Shown here: in pieces, positions 33,957 through 42,977 of the stretch
How positions within the stretch are numbered: position 1 is the first letter of the stretch
Layout: every line of letters begins with the position of its first letter
NCBI GenBank assembly: GCA_025928545.1
Contig: JAICJH010000018.1
Location: 1 to 64,000, forward strand
From: Bryobacteraceae bacterium
GTDB taxonomy: Bacteria; Acidobacteriota; Terriglobia; Bryobacterales; Bryobacteraceae
DNA length: 64,000 nt
Reading direction: 5' to 3'
Translations under genes and position numbers: made by a program
Notes under the pieces: model-generated
Seen by the model: the letters and a program-made list of their open reading frames with translations, nothing else
Databases searched by the model: none
Told to the model about the DNA's origin: nothing

Positions 33957-34952
33957 TTATGAACGCCGGTTCACTGCGGCCCGGAACCGCTCGAGATCGC
34001 CAAGGGGAATCTTTCTTCCAAAAGCCCTCCATGCGTTGCCTAACACCAGAGCGAGAGGGGACGAGGAGACCAGGGCGGGCCAATAATATGGAAGTTTCCA
34101 GTTGCGCGCGTTTCCAAACTGAGCGCGTAAGCGATTGGCTTCGCGCCACTGACCCCAGTAGCCGAGCATGCAAGCCGTCTTGAATGCCCGGATTGCAAGA
34201 AATGCGTCCAATAACGACGCCGCTTCAGACGGACAGTTTTGGCGGATTGCGTCAGGATAAAGCAAGAAAGGTTCAACCGGTCTTGCGCCGCGAAGATTCG
34301 CGCTCAGTTCGGAGGCTTCCCGATGGAACTTCACAAGAGGCGGTGACAAACGGATCAGCACGGAATAATTCAGAAGTACCTGCACCCAGAGCCACGCATC
34401 TTCCGCGTACACAGCCCGCGTACGGTCGTAGAAGCCACCCAGTCTGCGAAAGGCCGCAGTTCGCACGATTGTGTTCCAGGGTGACATGTACGCCACGGCA
34501 TAGACGAGGAGAAGCGGGTTCATGATTCTTGCGGCGGTTAAGGGGCCGTCGACCAGACCGCGCGATCTCCACATCGACTGGAAATCCACACCAGACTCCA
34601 AATAGGCACACGCAACGGCCGCGACGGAATCACCCGCCGCCTCAAGTGCCGCGATATTACTCGCCAGATATTCCGGCAACCACTCATCGTCGGCATCCAG
34701 GAAGGCCAGCATCCCGGCATGGGCCTCCGAGGCGCCCCGATTCCGGGCTGCCCCGGGTCCGGCATTACTCTGAGTGACCAGACGAAACCGCGGGTCCTGA
34801 AAAGACGCTGCCAGGTTTCCACTGTCATCGGTGGAACCATCATTCACCACAATCACTTCGAAGTCAGTGAAGGTCTGCCTGGCGATCGATTCCAGGCAGC
34901 GCAGAATGTGTGCCGATTTATTGTAAAGGGGGACAATGACGGAGATTCTCAT
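33957..34952 (-). CDS. Family 2 glycosyltransferase
   Basis: 331 residues. Canonical GT-A start RISVIVPLYNKSAHILRCLE, then FEVIVVNDGSTDDSGNLAAS, NAGPGAARNRGASEAHAGML and the DxD motif in LAFLDADDEWLPEYL (positions about 85-100). The later acidic motif RAVYAEDAWLWVQVLL is the expected catalytic-base region. It is cytoplasmic and adds one sugar to the lipid-linked repeat unit; donor and linkage cannot be read. Its ATG overlaps the stop of the upstream GT4 gene (ATGA at 34949-34952), so the two are translationally coupled. Confidence 0.92.
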   Translation of the reverse strand: MRISVIVPLYNKSAHILRCLESIARQTFTDFEVIVVNDGSTDDSGNLAASFQDPRFRLVTQSNAGPGAARNRGASEAHAGMLAFLDADDEWLPEYLASNIAALEAAGDSVAAVACAYLESGVDFQSMWRSRGLVDGPLTAARIMNPLLLVYAVAYMSPWNTIVRTAAFRRLGGFYDRTRAVYAEDAWLWVQVLLNYSVLIRLSPPLVKFHREASELSANLRGARPVEPFLLYPDAIRQNCPSEAASLLDAFLAIRAFKTACMLGYWGQWREANRLRAQFGNARNWKLPYYWPALVSSSPLALVLGNAWRAFGRKIPLGDLERFRAAVNRRS

Positions 34953-36109
34953 CTCCGGTTTCCAACTCCGGCATTGTCAATCACTTCCTCGAAAATTGCC
35001 GAGATGTTCTGGAAATATCGTTCGGGTGAATGGTGGCTCAAAACAACTTTTGCTGTTTTCCGCAGCCGGTCCTGAAGCGACTTGTCGGTGACCAGCCGGC
35101 TGATGGCGGCGGTAAGAGCATCGACATCTCCGGGGGGGACCAGCAATGCGCTCGCTTCGTTGGTGACGATTTCAGGAATCCCACCCACCGCTGTAGCGAT
35201 AGTCGGAAGGCCGGCATCGATGGCTTCCAGCAATACGTTCGGAGAGCCCTCGGAGTGTGACGGGAGCACGAAAATATCGGCAGCATCGTAAAAAACGCGA
35301 ACTGAATTCTGATGTCCCATGAAATGGACGTGATTGTCGAGATGAAGTTCTGCGCTCAGGCGTCGCAGCCGGATTGCTTCAGGGCCATCTCCCACCAGTA
35401 ACAGGCACAGGCGAATTTGCGGATTGTTTCGGAGGACACTGGCGAAAGCCTTGAGAAGTTCAGAATGACCTTTTTCTCTGGAAAGACGGCCAACGCTCAG
35501 CAAGACCGTCGCCCCTTCATCGATTTGCAGCCTGTTTCGGAGTTCGCTGCCTGCCGGGGCGGCCTCCCCGGCTGATGAGCGGATCGGCATGTGTTCTACC
35601 CGGATGAGCCGGGGGTCGATACCACGACTCTCTAATCTTGCCGCGAAGGGACGGCACACCGTCACTATGCGGCTGGCACCCAGATGGGACCACCTGTCCA
35701 ACTGATTGTACAGCCGCACCGACCAACTGGTAGTCGTGTAGCCGTGATCGAACGCGACCCACCGGGCCTGCTTGTGCAGTCCCGACAGGCGAATCAGGAA
35801 ATGCGATTTCACACCATGGGTCCAGATGATGTGGGGTTTCCGCCGAGCTACCGCGGCCCGCATCTGAGCAAAGACGCCCGTGTCGAACCGTCCGCGCTCG
35901 TAAACAATATCGATTGGAATATCTTCAGCACGGACAGCGCGGATGAATTCGTTATCGGAATGGCTCCTCACAAATGTCAGCACAGAGAGTTCGATCCGTG
36001 GCTCAGCCGCCTTCCTTGCTTCACGGGCGAACTCAAGCACCGCCTTGGCGGGGCCTGTGACCGAATAGGCCTCCAATATCGTCAGAATACGAATTGCAGC
36101 GCGTGGCAT
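34949..36109 (-). CDS. Family 4 glycosyltransferase
   Basis: 386 residues with a GT-B fold. The N-terminal domain begins RILTILEAYSVTGPAKAVLE. The C-terminal GT4 domain includes VLLSVGRLSREKGHSELLKA, LCLLLVGDGPEAIRLRRLS, VHFMGHQNSVRVFYDAADIF, and the E-x7-E retaining motif in VLPSHSEGSPNVLLEAIDAG (SEG...LLEA). It transfers a sugar from a nucleotide donor during repeat-unit assembly at the inner membrane. It is followed by the GT2 gene through an ATGA overlap. The pseudogene at 37964-38250 resembles its C-terminal part. Confidence 0.92.
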   Translation of the reverse strand: MPRAAIRILTILEAYSVTGPAKAVLEFAREARKAAEPRIELSVLTFVRSHSDNEFIRAVRAEDIPIDIVYERGRFDTGVFAQMRAAVARRKPHIIWTHGVKSHFLIRLSGLHKQARWVAFDHGYTTTSWSVRLYNQLDRWSHLGASRIVTVCRPFAARLESRGIDPRLIRVEHMPIRSSAGEAAPAGSELRNRLQIDEGATVLLSVGRLSREKGHSELLKAFASVLRNNPQIRLCLLLVGDGPEAIRLRRLSAELHLDNHVHFMGHQNSVRVFYDAADIFVLPSHSEGSPNVLLEAIDAGLPTIATAVGGIPEIVTNEASALLVPPGDVDALTAAISRLVTDKSLQDRLRKTAKVVLSHHSPERYFQNISAIFEEVIDNAGVGNRR

Positions 36110-36231
36110 TAGTAAGATGCACTATCGGGCTGTCCGAATGGGACGAGCACGTCTTAAATTGTAGCCCGAGGTCGAAATGCATCAGGCTTGCGGGCCTCGA
36201 CAAGCGTTGGCCCAATGGAGTGCCGCTTCTC

Positions 36232-37377
36232 TCAGCCCCGGTTCGGCTTGGGACCAGACTTCCGTTCCAGCCATTTGTCGTAGATCTCGGCTGTGCATCG
36301 CGCCGCAGACTCTATTGACAGACTCTCCTTTGCGAATCGGGATGCATTCTCGCCCAACGCCTGACGACGTTCCCTGTTCTCAACCAACGTTCTTAACTGT
36401 GCGGCCAGAGCGCCTGCATTTCCGCTCTCAAACAACAGGCCGCGTTGACCGTCCGTTCCTGTGAGTTCCGGTGTTCCGCCCACATTGGAACCAACGACCG
36501 CGCATCCGCACGCCATTGCTTCCAGAAGGGAATTGGAAAAGGCCTCGGAGTAAGAGGGCAGAACGAAGATATCGATCGCGTTCAACCATTTCGCCACCTC
36601 AGGAGTGGCCGGGATGAAGACGCTGGCGTCGGCGATTTGGAGTCGAGCCGCATTCTGGCGAAGCCCCTGAAGTTCCTGGCCACTTCCGACAACAACCAAC
36701 CTCATGCCGCGCTGTTGCGGCAAGACCTGGGCAAATGCCTCCTGCAGAAGCGGCAGATTCTTCTCGTGCCGCAGAGCGCAAACAGTGCCAATGACCACGG
36801 AGGCGTCCGAGAGTTGTTCGGGCCGTGACCCGCGACGCGGGAAAAAAGTCGCGGTTTCTACGCCGTTGTAGCAGACCTCAATCCGGTCCGGCGGCACATG
36901 TTCGTCTTCGGCCATATGGCGGCGCATGGCTTCGCAGTTGACAAGAATGGCATCCGCAAATCGTTCGCTGAAGCGAAGGAGCTTTTGAGATCGGGCGTCA
37001 AGCAGATTACGGTAGCTCAGTTGGCTTCCGATCAGGACAGGAACACGCGAGAACCAGCCGACCGGCAGTCCGAACACGCCGCTCGCATCGTAGCAATGAA
37101 CGATTTGAATACGGTGCTCGTGGATGTAGCGGCGCATCCGCACTGCTGCGGTTACAGCGTCCAGGGACAACAGCGATTTCAGCGGAACGGGGAGGATGGG
37201 AACACCCGCGGCGCGCAAATCCTCATATCTCATGCCGTGCGGATAAAACGCGGCAACGTGGGGTACAAAACGCGACCGGTCGAGGCCGATTGCAATCTTG
37301 GCTACGTCGCGTTCTACACCGCCCTGATCCAGTTCCCTGGCCATGATCAGGACAGGCACGGGCCTCGATAAAATCAC
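36232..37377 (-). CDS. Family 4 glycosyltransferase
   Basis: 381 residues from GTG 37377, whose GTGA overlaps the stop of the acetyltransferase gene upstream. GT-B fold: N-terminal VLIMARELDQGGVERDVAKI with the glycine-rich GGVE loop typical of GT4, then VIGTVCALRHEKNLPLLQEA, MRLVVVGSGQELQGLRQNAA and the nucleotide-sugar motif IFVLPSYSEAFSNSLLEAMA. It is probably one of the repeat-unit assembling enzymes. It is 122 bases from the next GT4 gene downstream on the same strand; that gap shows no gene or clear terminator. Confidence 0.92.
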   Translation of the reverse strand: MILSRPVPVLIMARELDQGGVERDVAKIAIGLDRSRFVPHVAAFYPHGMRYEDLRAAGVPILPVPLKSLLSLDAVTAAVRMRRYIHEHRIQIVHCYDASGVFGLPVGWFSRVPVLIGSQLSYRNLLDARSQKLLRFSERFADAILVNCEAMRRHMAEDEHVPPDRIEVCYNGVETATFFPRRGSRPEQLSDASVVIGTVCALRHEKNLPLLQEAFAQVLPQQRGMRLVVVGSGQELQGLRQNAARLQIADASVFIPATPEVAKWLNAIDIFVLPSYSEAFSNSLLEAMACGCAVVGSNVGGTPELTGTDGQRGLLFESGNAGALAAQLRTLVENRERRQALGENASRFAKESLSIESAARCTAEIYDKWLERKSGPKPNRG

Positions 37378-37967
37378 GCTGAACCCGCATCGGCAGTGAA
37401 TGTGGCCGGAGAGATGACTTTGGCAGGGTTGCCTACTGCGGTCGAGCCGGGAGGTATGGGCTTCACGACAACCGCTCCGGCGCCGATCGTGCTGCCCGCT
37501 CCGACCTCGGCCAGAATGACAGCCGATGCGCCGATCCAGCAGTCCGCGCCGATGATGGCGCCGCCGCCGGACACGAGGCCGCCCAGTTTGCCATCGGTGG
37601 CACGGTGATGCTCGCGCGCGCCACTCGGAATCTCAACGTGCGAAGCAATCTGCGTGCGTGCTCCGATCGTGGCGTTGCCAATCACGCAGTAGCAACCGAT
37701 GGAGACGTTGGGTCCCAGAGTGACGCCGGTCTGAGAAAACAATGACCCGAATGAGATGGTTACATCGATTGACGACGCCCGGAGAGTGAGCTTATAAAAC
37801 GCCGCTCTGAGGAAGTTTCCTGGTGAGCCGGGTACAAGAGCGTACGCATGCGCAAAGAGCGTGTATACACCATGGAGACGACCGAACGCGGAGAATGCCG
37901 CCGGAAGGAAAGCCAAAGCGATGGCACATGCCTGAATAACCCGTTTGGCCAGTATTCGGATTGTCAT
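37374..37967 (-). CDS. Hexapeptide-repeat acetyltransferase (serine/sugar O-acetyltransferase type)
   Basis: 197 residues. A hydrophobic N-terminal segment (VIQACAIALAFLPAAFSAFG) is followed by a left-handed beta-helix: SIDVTISFGSLFSQTGVTLG, PNVSIGCYCVIGNATIGART, then GGGAIIGADCWIGASAVILA, EVGAGSTIGAGAVVVKPIPP and the end GSTAVGNPAKVI. The insertion EIPSGAREHHRA holds histidines where the family has its catalytic one. It likely acetylates a sugar of the polysaccharide. It is coupled at both ends: its ATG overlaps the stop of the GT4 pseudogene (ATGA at 37964-37967) and its TGA overlaps the GTG of the next GT4 gene. Confidence 0.88.
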   Translation of the reverse strand: MTIRILAKRVIQACAIALAFLPAAFSAFGRLHGVYTLFAHAYALVPGSPGNFLRAAFYKLTLRASSIDVTISFGSLFSQTGVTLGPNVSIGCYCVIGNATIGARTQIASHVEIPSGAREHHRATDGKLGGLVSGGGAIIGADCWIGASAVILAEVGAGSTIGAGAVVVKPIPPGSTAVGNPAKVISPATFTADAGSA

Positions 37968-38250
37968 TGGCTGGCTTCTATCGGCTCACGGAGGAAACCG
38001 GCAATGTTGCCGAAAAAAGAGCGGGGAATGATCGACCGCTCCGAGTAAGAAGGCAGCACAAAGATATCCGCGGCGGCAAAATACTCTCCGATAATAGTCT
38101 GATGACTTAGAAAGATCACGAGGTGCCCGATATTTAAATTAGCGCACGTCGCTCGGAGGCGCGCCTCTTGGCGACCTCTCTCCACCCAGAAGCAGGCAAA
38201 GCTTCTTCTCGGGATTCGCGTTGTGGACCAGTGCAGGCGAACGCAGAAAC
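37964..38250 (-). pseudogene. Remnant of a family 4 glycosyltransferase (truncated, frameshifted)
   Basis: Two minus-strand frames together spell the middle of a GT4 C-terminal domain. The upstream frame (about 38250-38175) reads ALVHNANPEKKLCLLLGGER, matching VLRNNPQIRLCLLLVGDGPE of the gene at 34949-36109. The second frame continues ARLRATCANLNIGHLVIFLS and HQTIIGEYFAAADIFVLPSY then SER, matching LRRLSAELHLDNHVHFMGHQ and the following DAADIFVLPSHSEG. The frameshift lies near 38175-38195. The N-terminal two thirds and everything after SYSER are missing; the tail REPIEASQ is unrelated. The stop overlaps the start of the acetyltransferase gene (ATGA), which suggests that an intact coupled gene once stood here. 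Confidence 0.8.
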
Positions 38251-38299
38251 CCGGCGTGCCCCCGTTTTGGGGCGGGGCAATCCTGCCATAGTGGAAAGA

Positions 38300-38947
38300 A
38301 TGCCGCAGGAACGTTCACAGATAAAGCGACTTTACCGGGTGCTGTGCCGGGCGGCGTGCGCATTTTCGGTGCTCTTTATCGTCCTCACCTGGACACCGGT
38401 GGAAAAACTTTGGATCGTGCGTCTGGAATCGGCCTGGCCGGATCGCATTCCTCCAGTCCTGCTGGTGTTGGCGGCCGATGAACAGGATCCCGGATTCGTT
38501 GGGTATTCCACTTATCTGCGCGTGAACTACGCTGCCCGCTATTGGCGCACCGGCAATGTCAGGTCTCTGATCGTTAGCGGCGGGCCGGGTAAGGCTGGCG
38601 GGACTGTTCCGCTGGCGTGGGCAATGCGGGATTATCTGGTAGGGCAGGGAGTTCCCGCGAACGCCATTCTGGTGGATTCCGCGTCTTCAAACACCAGAGA
38701 AAATTTTCTTAACACCCGCGGGTTGCTGAGTAACGTTGCGGGAGAAAATGGCTTTCTGACCAGCGATTTCCATTCCGGACGAGCTGCGCGAGTCGCCGCG
38801 CGGCTGGGTTTGCACAACATAGTGCCGGTCCCGATTCCCGACGCCGGTAAGCGATGGAATCAATGGGGGCAGCGCTGGCCGATCGCATTCGAGCTTGCTG
38901 AGGAAACCGCGAAGTGGATCTGGTACGCGTGGAAAGGCTGGATCTGA
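38300..38947 (+). CDS. YdcF/SanA family (DUF218) membrane protein
   Basis: 215 residues from ATG 38300 with GGAAAG just upstream. One N-terminal transmembrane helix (VLCRAACAFSVLFIVLTWTP) anchors a periplasmic DUF218 domain: PPVLLVLAADEQDPGFVGYS, RSLIVSGGPGKAGGTVPLAW, MRDYLVGQGVPANAILVDSA then SSNTRENFLNTRGLL, and FLTSDFHSGRAARVAARLGL. The SxNTxEN segment and SxxxHxxRA region are the conserved family motifs. The family (ElyC, SanA, YdcF) is linked to envelope polysaccharide metabolism. It is divergent from the GT4 pseudogene and begins a plus-strand trio with a glycosyltransferase and a deacetylase. Confidence 0.88.
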   Translation: MPQERSQIKRLYRVLCRAACAFSVLFIVLTWTPVEKLWIVRLESAWPDRIPPVLLVLAADEQDPGFVGYSTYLRVNYAARYWRTGNVRSLIVSGGPGKAGGTVPLAWAMRDYLVGQGVPANAILVDSASSNTRENFLNTRGLLSNVAGENGFLTSDFHSGRAARVAARLGLHNIVPVPIPDAGKRWNQWGQRWPIAFELAEETAKWIWYAWKGWI

Positions 38948-38977
38948 GAATACGGGGTCTGCAAGAATCAAAACTGA

Positions 38978-40198
38978 ATGTCTGAACGGATCGTTCTCAT
39001 TTTCGCCTACCACTTTCCTCCTGAGAACTCCGTTGGCGGCAGGCGTCCTTATCGCTTTTGCCGCTATTTACAGGAGCTCGGATATCGATGCCATGTGATC
39101 ACGGCGGCCGATCAGTCGTCGGTACCCGAATCCGGCGCTGAGTACGTGCCCGACCCTTTTCTGTCGAGCCCAGGCAAAGGGATCGGCTGGCAAATTGAAA
39201 GAGCCATTCGTAAGTTATTTTTACCGGGGATGCTGGGAATACAGTGGAGCCGGCTGGCAAGCGATGCCGCCGAGCGGTTTGCGAAACTGCATCCGGATGC
39301 CCGGATTACGATCTTCTCGACATTTCCTCCGCTGGGAGCGCATCTGGCAGCCTGGCGTCTTTCCCGTCGGACAGGTCTGCCATGGATCGCAGATTTTCGC
39401 GATCCACTGAAATTCAGCCCGTGGCTCAAAGGCTTACGCCGGAGTCACACGTTAGCTTCCGGCTGGACCGAGAATACGATTCTGAATTCGGCGAGTTTAG
39501 TGGTTGCGAACACCGATGCGATGGTTCGGGAGTGGGCAGACGCTTCTCCGTCCCTCGCGAGTCGCATTCATCTGATCTGGAATGGTTTCGATCCGGAACG
39601 CAGGATCGGGCCGCTGCCGTTGCCTGCGCGCAGTCACCGGGTTTACAGTCACGTGGGCGAGTTATATGCCGGACGCAATATCACTCCGCTGCTGGAGTCG
39701 ATCGCGCGCCTGATTGACGCAGGCCGCCTCTCCGCGTCACAGCTGAGGATTCAGCTCGCAGGTACCGTGGATGTTCACGCGATGCCGCCGGAAGAATTTC
39801 TGAAGCGCGCCCAGTCGCAGGGCTGGCTGCAGGTATCGCCTCATGAGATTCCGCAGGCGGAAGCGAACCAAATGATGCAGACCTCGGACGGGTTGTTGCT
39901 GATACAACCTCAATCCGCCATTCAGGTACCTGGCAAGCTTTTCGATTACATTCAAATCGGGCGGCCAATCCTCGCGTACATACCGCCGGACACTCCGATT
40001 GAGCGAGTGCTGGCCCTGAGCGGCATTCCCTATCGTTGTGCATTCGCAACAAGTCCTCAGGCAGAGTTCGACAGCGTGGTGGAGAACTATTTTTCGCTGC
40101 CGTCCGATGCCGTGACGCCGGCGGCGGCATTCGACGAGAACTTCGATTGCCGGCATCAGACTCGCACGTTGGCGGCGCTCATCGAATCATTGGATTAA
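38978..40198 (+). CDS. Glycosyltransferase, GT4-like (GT-B fold)
   Basis: 406 residues. The N-terminus RIVLIFAYHFPPENSVGGRR is typical of GT4-like enzymes of the WbuB/FkbM-neighbour type. Middle segments are FPPLGAHLAAWRLSRRTGLP then WIADFRDP, and SLVVANTDAMVREWADASPS. The C-terminal domain has HVGELYAGRNITPLLESIAR and QVPGKLFDYIQIGRPILAYI, the donor-binding helix with Lys-Leu-x-Glu/Asp-Tyr. It probably adds a sugar during polysaccharide assembly. It follows the YdcF gene after 30 bases on the same strand. Sugar specificity is unknown. Confidence 0.87.
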   Translation: MSERIVLIFAYHFPPENSVGGRRPYRFCRYLQELGYRCHVITAADQSSVPESGAEYVPDPFLSSPGKGIGWQIERAIRKLFLPGMLGIQWSRLASDAAERFAKLHPDARITIFSTFPPLGAHLAAWRLSRRTGLPWIADFRDPLKFSPWLKGLRRSHTLASGWTENTILNSASLVVANTDAMVREWADASPSLASRIHLIWNGFDPERRIGPLPLPARSHRVYSHVGELYAGRNITPLLESIARLIDAGRLSASQLRIQLAGTVDVHAMPPEEFLKRAQSQGWLQVSPHEIPQAEANQMMQTSDGLLLIQPQSAIQVPGKLFDYIQIGRPILAYIPPDTPIERVLALSGIPYRCAFATSPQAEFDSVVENYFSLPSDAVTPAAAFDENFDCRHQTRTLAALIESLD

Positions 40199-40346
40199 GC
40201 CGGGTGCGGAAGTCCGGTGTTCGCGATGGACAGAGGCGATCCGGGTACGCTAAGTTAATGGCAAAGCTCATATCGTGGAGCGGCGACTTTGTTTTTATGG
40301 CGCATTCTGAAATTCACGAAATAACGGTCCCAGGCTGCCGCGCCGC

Positions 40347-41366
40347 ATGACGGTACGGGAATTGGGTCGGGGCTTGTCACAGGGGCTGCTGAGATCTGCG
40401 CGAGCGGCGGGTTTGTTTTCGATCTCCGCGAATTCACAAAGCAGGCGTCGTCGATTGTCGATCCTCTGTTATCACGGGATCGCGCTCGACGATGAGGACC
40501 AATGGCTGGGGCATCTTTTTATTTCGCGCGCCCGCTTCGAGCGACGATTGGAACTGCTTCGTCAGTTTGGAGCGAACGTGCTGCCGTTGGGTGAGGCCGT
40601 GGAGCGATTACACCGTGGATCGCTGCCACCGAGGAGCGTCACGATTACTTTCGACGATGGGTTTGTGGATTCTTATGTTCATGCGCTGCCTCTCCTCGGG
40701 AAATTCGGTTTTCCTTCGACCCTTTATCTGACGACTCATTACTGCCGGCACCGATTGCCGGTGTTCAATCTCATCGTGAATTACGTGCTCTGGAAATCCG
40801 GAAAGAGCACCATCGAGCTGAGGAAATTCGGATTACCGGGGGTTGCTTCGATCCGGAATTACGGGGAGCGCCAGGCGGTCGTAACCAGTCTGCTGCGGTA
40901 TTCCGAGGCACGCGGGATGGGGTCCGCAGCGAAGGATGAGATCGTCCGGTCGATAGCGGAAGACTGCGGTGTGGACTACAACCGCATCCTCAGGGCGCGG
41001 TTATTGCAACTCATGACGCCCGATGAAGTGGGCGCGGCGGCGCGTTCCGGCATGGATATGGAACTCCATACCCATCGGCACAGGACGCCTCGCGACCGCG
41101 AGCTTTTCACGAAAGAAATCCGGGACAACGCTGCGTGCATCCGCGAATTCACCGGGCGCGAGCCGGTTCATTTTTGTTATCCCAGCGGCGACTACGATCC
41201 GCGTTTTTTCGGATGGCTGAAGGAATCGGGGGTGCGGACCGCAACCACCTGCGAGCCGGGACTCGCCGCAGCCGGGACAGAACCTTATCGGTTGCCGCGC
41301 ATGCTGGACGACAGTGTGGCAACAGAAGTCGATTTCGAGCGATGGCTGTCCGGCTTTCGAATTTAA
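40347..41366 (+). CDS. Polysaccharide deacetylase (NodB-like, CE4)
   Basis: 339 residues from ATG 40347. The CE4 motifs are present: motif 1 VTITFDDGFVDSYVHALPLL with the catalytic base and metal Asp, motif 2 MDMELHTHRHRTPRDREL with the metal histidines, and motif 3 VHFCYPSGDYDPRFFGWLKE. An N-terminal segment LSILCYHGIALDDEDQWLGH is typical of the exopolysaccharide-locus subgroup. No clear signal peptide is seen, although the first 30 residues are basic. It removes N- or O-acetyl groups from a glycan. A 30-codon frame (40258-40350) overlaps its ATG as ATGA. Confidence 0.92.
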   Translation: MTVRELGRGLSQGLLRSARAAGLFSISANSQSRRRRLSILCYHGIALDDEDQWLGHLFISRARFERRLELLRQFGANVLPLGEAVERLHRGSLPPRSVTITFDDGFVDSYVHALPLLGKFGFPSTLYLTTHYCRHRLPVFNLIVNYVLWKSGKSTIELRKFGLPGVASIRNYGERQAVVTSLLRYSEARGMGSAAKDEIVRSIAEDCGVDYNRILRARLLQLMTPDEVGAAARSGMDMELHTHRHRTPRDRELFTKEIRDNAACIREFTGREPVHFCYPSGDYDPRFFGWLKESGVRTATTCEPGLAAAGTEPYRLPRMLDDSVATEVDFERWLSGFRI

Positions 41367-41373
41367 GTCTGGA

Positions 41374-42780
41374 TCACTGGGCGGTTTCGGAGAACAACAT
41401 CACTTTCATGGTGTGGGCAATGATAAATAAGTCGAGTGAGACCGACAGATACTTGATGTAGTAGAGATCGTATTCCAGCTTGATGATGGCGTCCGCCAGG
41501 GTGTCGCCGTATTTGAAGTTGATCTGAGCCCAGCCGGTAATGCCGGGTCTGACGCAATGACGATAGTTGTAATAAGGTATCTGCTCGGTCAGCGATTTGA
41601 CGAATTCAGGGCGTTCGGGCCTTGGGCCAACCAGCGCCATCTCATTACGAAGCACATTGAATAGTTGCGGAAGCTCATCGAAGCGGAGCGCCCTCATCCA
41701 TCGGCCGGGAGATGTAATGCGAGGGTCTTTTTTGGTAGCCCAGACGGGCCCGGATGCGGCCTCTGCATCGACATACATCGAACGGAACTTGTACAGCGTG
41801 AACGGCACGCCGTTCAGACCAACCCGAACCTGGCGGTGAAGAACGGGCCCGCGCGAGGTCAGCTTCACGGCAATCGCGACGAGCAGCATCACGGGCGCGA
41901 ACCCGATCAAAAGCACAATCGCAATCGGGATGGAATAAAGGGAGTGCCAGAAAAGACTTCCTCTTTTGGGGCCAAGTTCGGCGGAGAAGACGAGTCGCGA
42001 CGGGCGCATCTCGCGGGTGGCAACCCGGCCGAAAGCCGCCTCGAAGGTGGTTGCCGCCTCCTCGAAGTGAATACCAGAAAAACGGAGGCGCAACATTTCG
42101 GACATAGGGAGCTCGCGTCTTCTTTCCGTCATCCCCACGACTACCCGATCTGGCTTCAGAGTCTCTGCGACGCTGGTCAGGTCTTTAATCCGGCCAAGAA
42201 TATTCCCGCCCGGAAGATCCTCGCAGGTGTCGCAGTCATCCAGGTAGCCGAGGACAGTCATACCAATCTCGGGGCATGCGTGAAGGTGGGCCGCGATCTC
42301 CCGACTGATTGCGGAGGAACCAAGGAACAGGATGCGCTGAAATCCTATGTATTTCAAGAGCACTCTGCTGAAAAAGAGACGCTCGGCCGGGATGACAACC
42401 AGCACCAGAAAGCTGCCGAAAATCATTCCCCAGTGCGGCAGGCTCCACTCCGGTTTTCGGATATAGGCAAACAACGCCTGAATCAGAAAGGCCAGCCCGA
42501 TCACGAGGCACACCTGCTGAACCAGCAATGTCGACGACTTGATCCGGACGTTCGAGTAGAGGTTTTGGAAATACAAACCGGCAACGAGGCACAGCGTGAC
42601 AACGGCAATTTGGGGCAGCCCGCCTTCATACAGCAGGAACGTGGAAACGATGAGGTTCGGGTTGATAAACCGCATGACCAGCCAGGAGCCCGCGATATAG
42701 CAAAGGAAGATCAGCGTGATTTCGGAAAGGACAAGACCGACGATGCTGGCGGGGATAAAGGCTCTGAATAACTGGCGCAT
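41374..42780 (-). CDS. Priming polyprenyl-phosphate sugar-1-phosphate transferase
   Basis: 468 residues. Four N-terminal transmembrane segments (ASIVGLVLSEITLIFLCYIA; PQIAVVTLCLVAGLYFQNLY; LVIGLAFLIQALFAYI; GMIFGSFLVLVVIPAERLFF), a Rossmann-like CoA-binding middle domain (QRILFLGSSAISREIAAHLH), one more helix (IPIAIVLLIGFAPVMLLVAI) and the catalytic bacterial sugar transferase domain with LYKFRSMYVDA, LRFDELPQLFNVLRNEMALV then GPRPERPEF, and VRPGITGWAQINFKYGD. It loads the first sugar phosphate onto undecaprenyl phosphate, the first step of repeat-unit assembly. It resembles the TIGR03013/EpsB group. A TATAAT box lies at 42834-42829 on the minus strand, 49 bases before the ATG, but with a poor -35. 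Confidence 0.93.
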   Translation of the reverse strand: MRQLFRAFIPASIVGLVLSEITLIFLCYIAGSWLVMRFINPNLIVSTFLLYEGGLPQIAVVTLCLVAGLYFQNLYSNVRIKSSTLLVQQVCLVIGLAFLIQALFAYIRKPEWSLPHWGMIFGSFLVLVVIPAERLFFSRVLLKYIGFQRILFLGSSAISREIAAHLHACPEIGMTVLGYLDDCDTCEDLPGGNILGRIKDLTSVAETLKPDRVVVGMTERRRELPMSEMLRLRFSGIHFEEAATTFEAAFGRVATREMRPSRLVFSAELGPKRGSLFWHSLYSIPIAIVLLIGFAPVMLLVAIAVKLTSRGPVLHRQVRVGLNGVPFTLYKFRSMYVDAEAASGPVWATKKDPRITSPGRWMRALRFDELPQLFNVLRNEMALVGPRPERPEFVKSLTEQIPYYNYRHCVRPGITGWAQINFKYGDTLADAIIKLEYDLYYIKYLSVSLDLFIIAHTMKVMLFSETAQ

Positions 42781-42977
42781 AGGTTCAGTGCAGAACGGCG
42801 TTCACGGCAAACGAGAGCCCAGAGGATCATTATAGTTCCCTTGTATTTTTAGCCGTGCCGAATGCTGACGCAGCCGCCATGGCTCAGGGATTCCGCCGCG
42901 CACGATTCGACTTGCCGCCCGGCAGGATGCTGAAAACTTCTGGAAACCACTTGCTTTGTGCGCGGCTCAGTATCCGC

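Noticed and set aside
41665..42771. 368-codon plus-strand frame
   Set aside because: Fully antisense to the well-supported priming sugar transferase.
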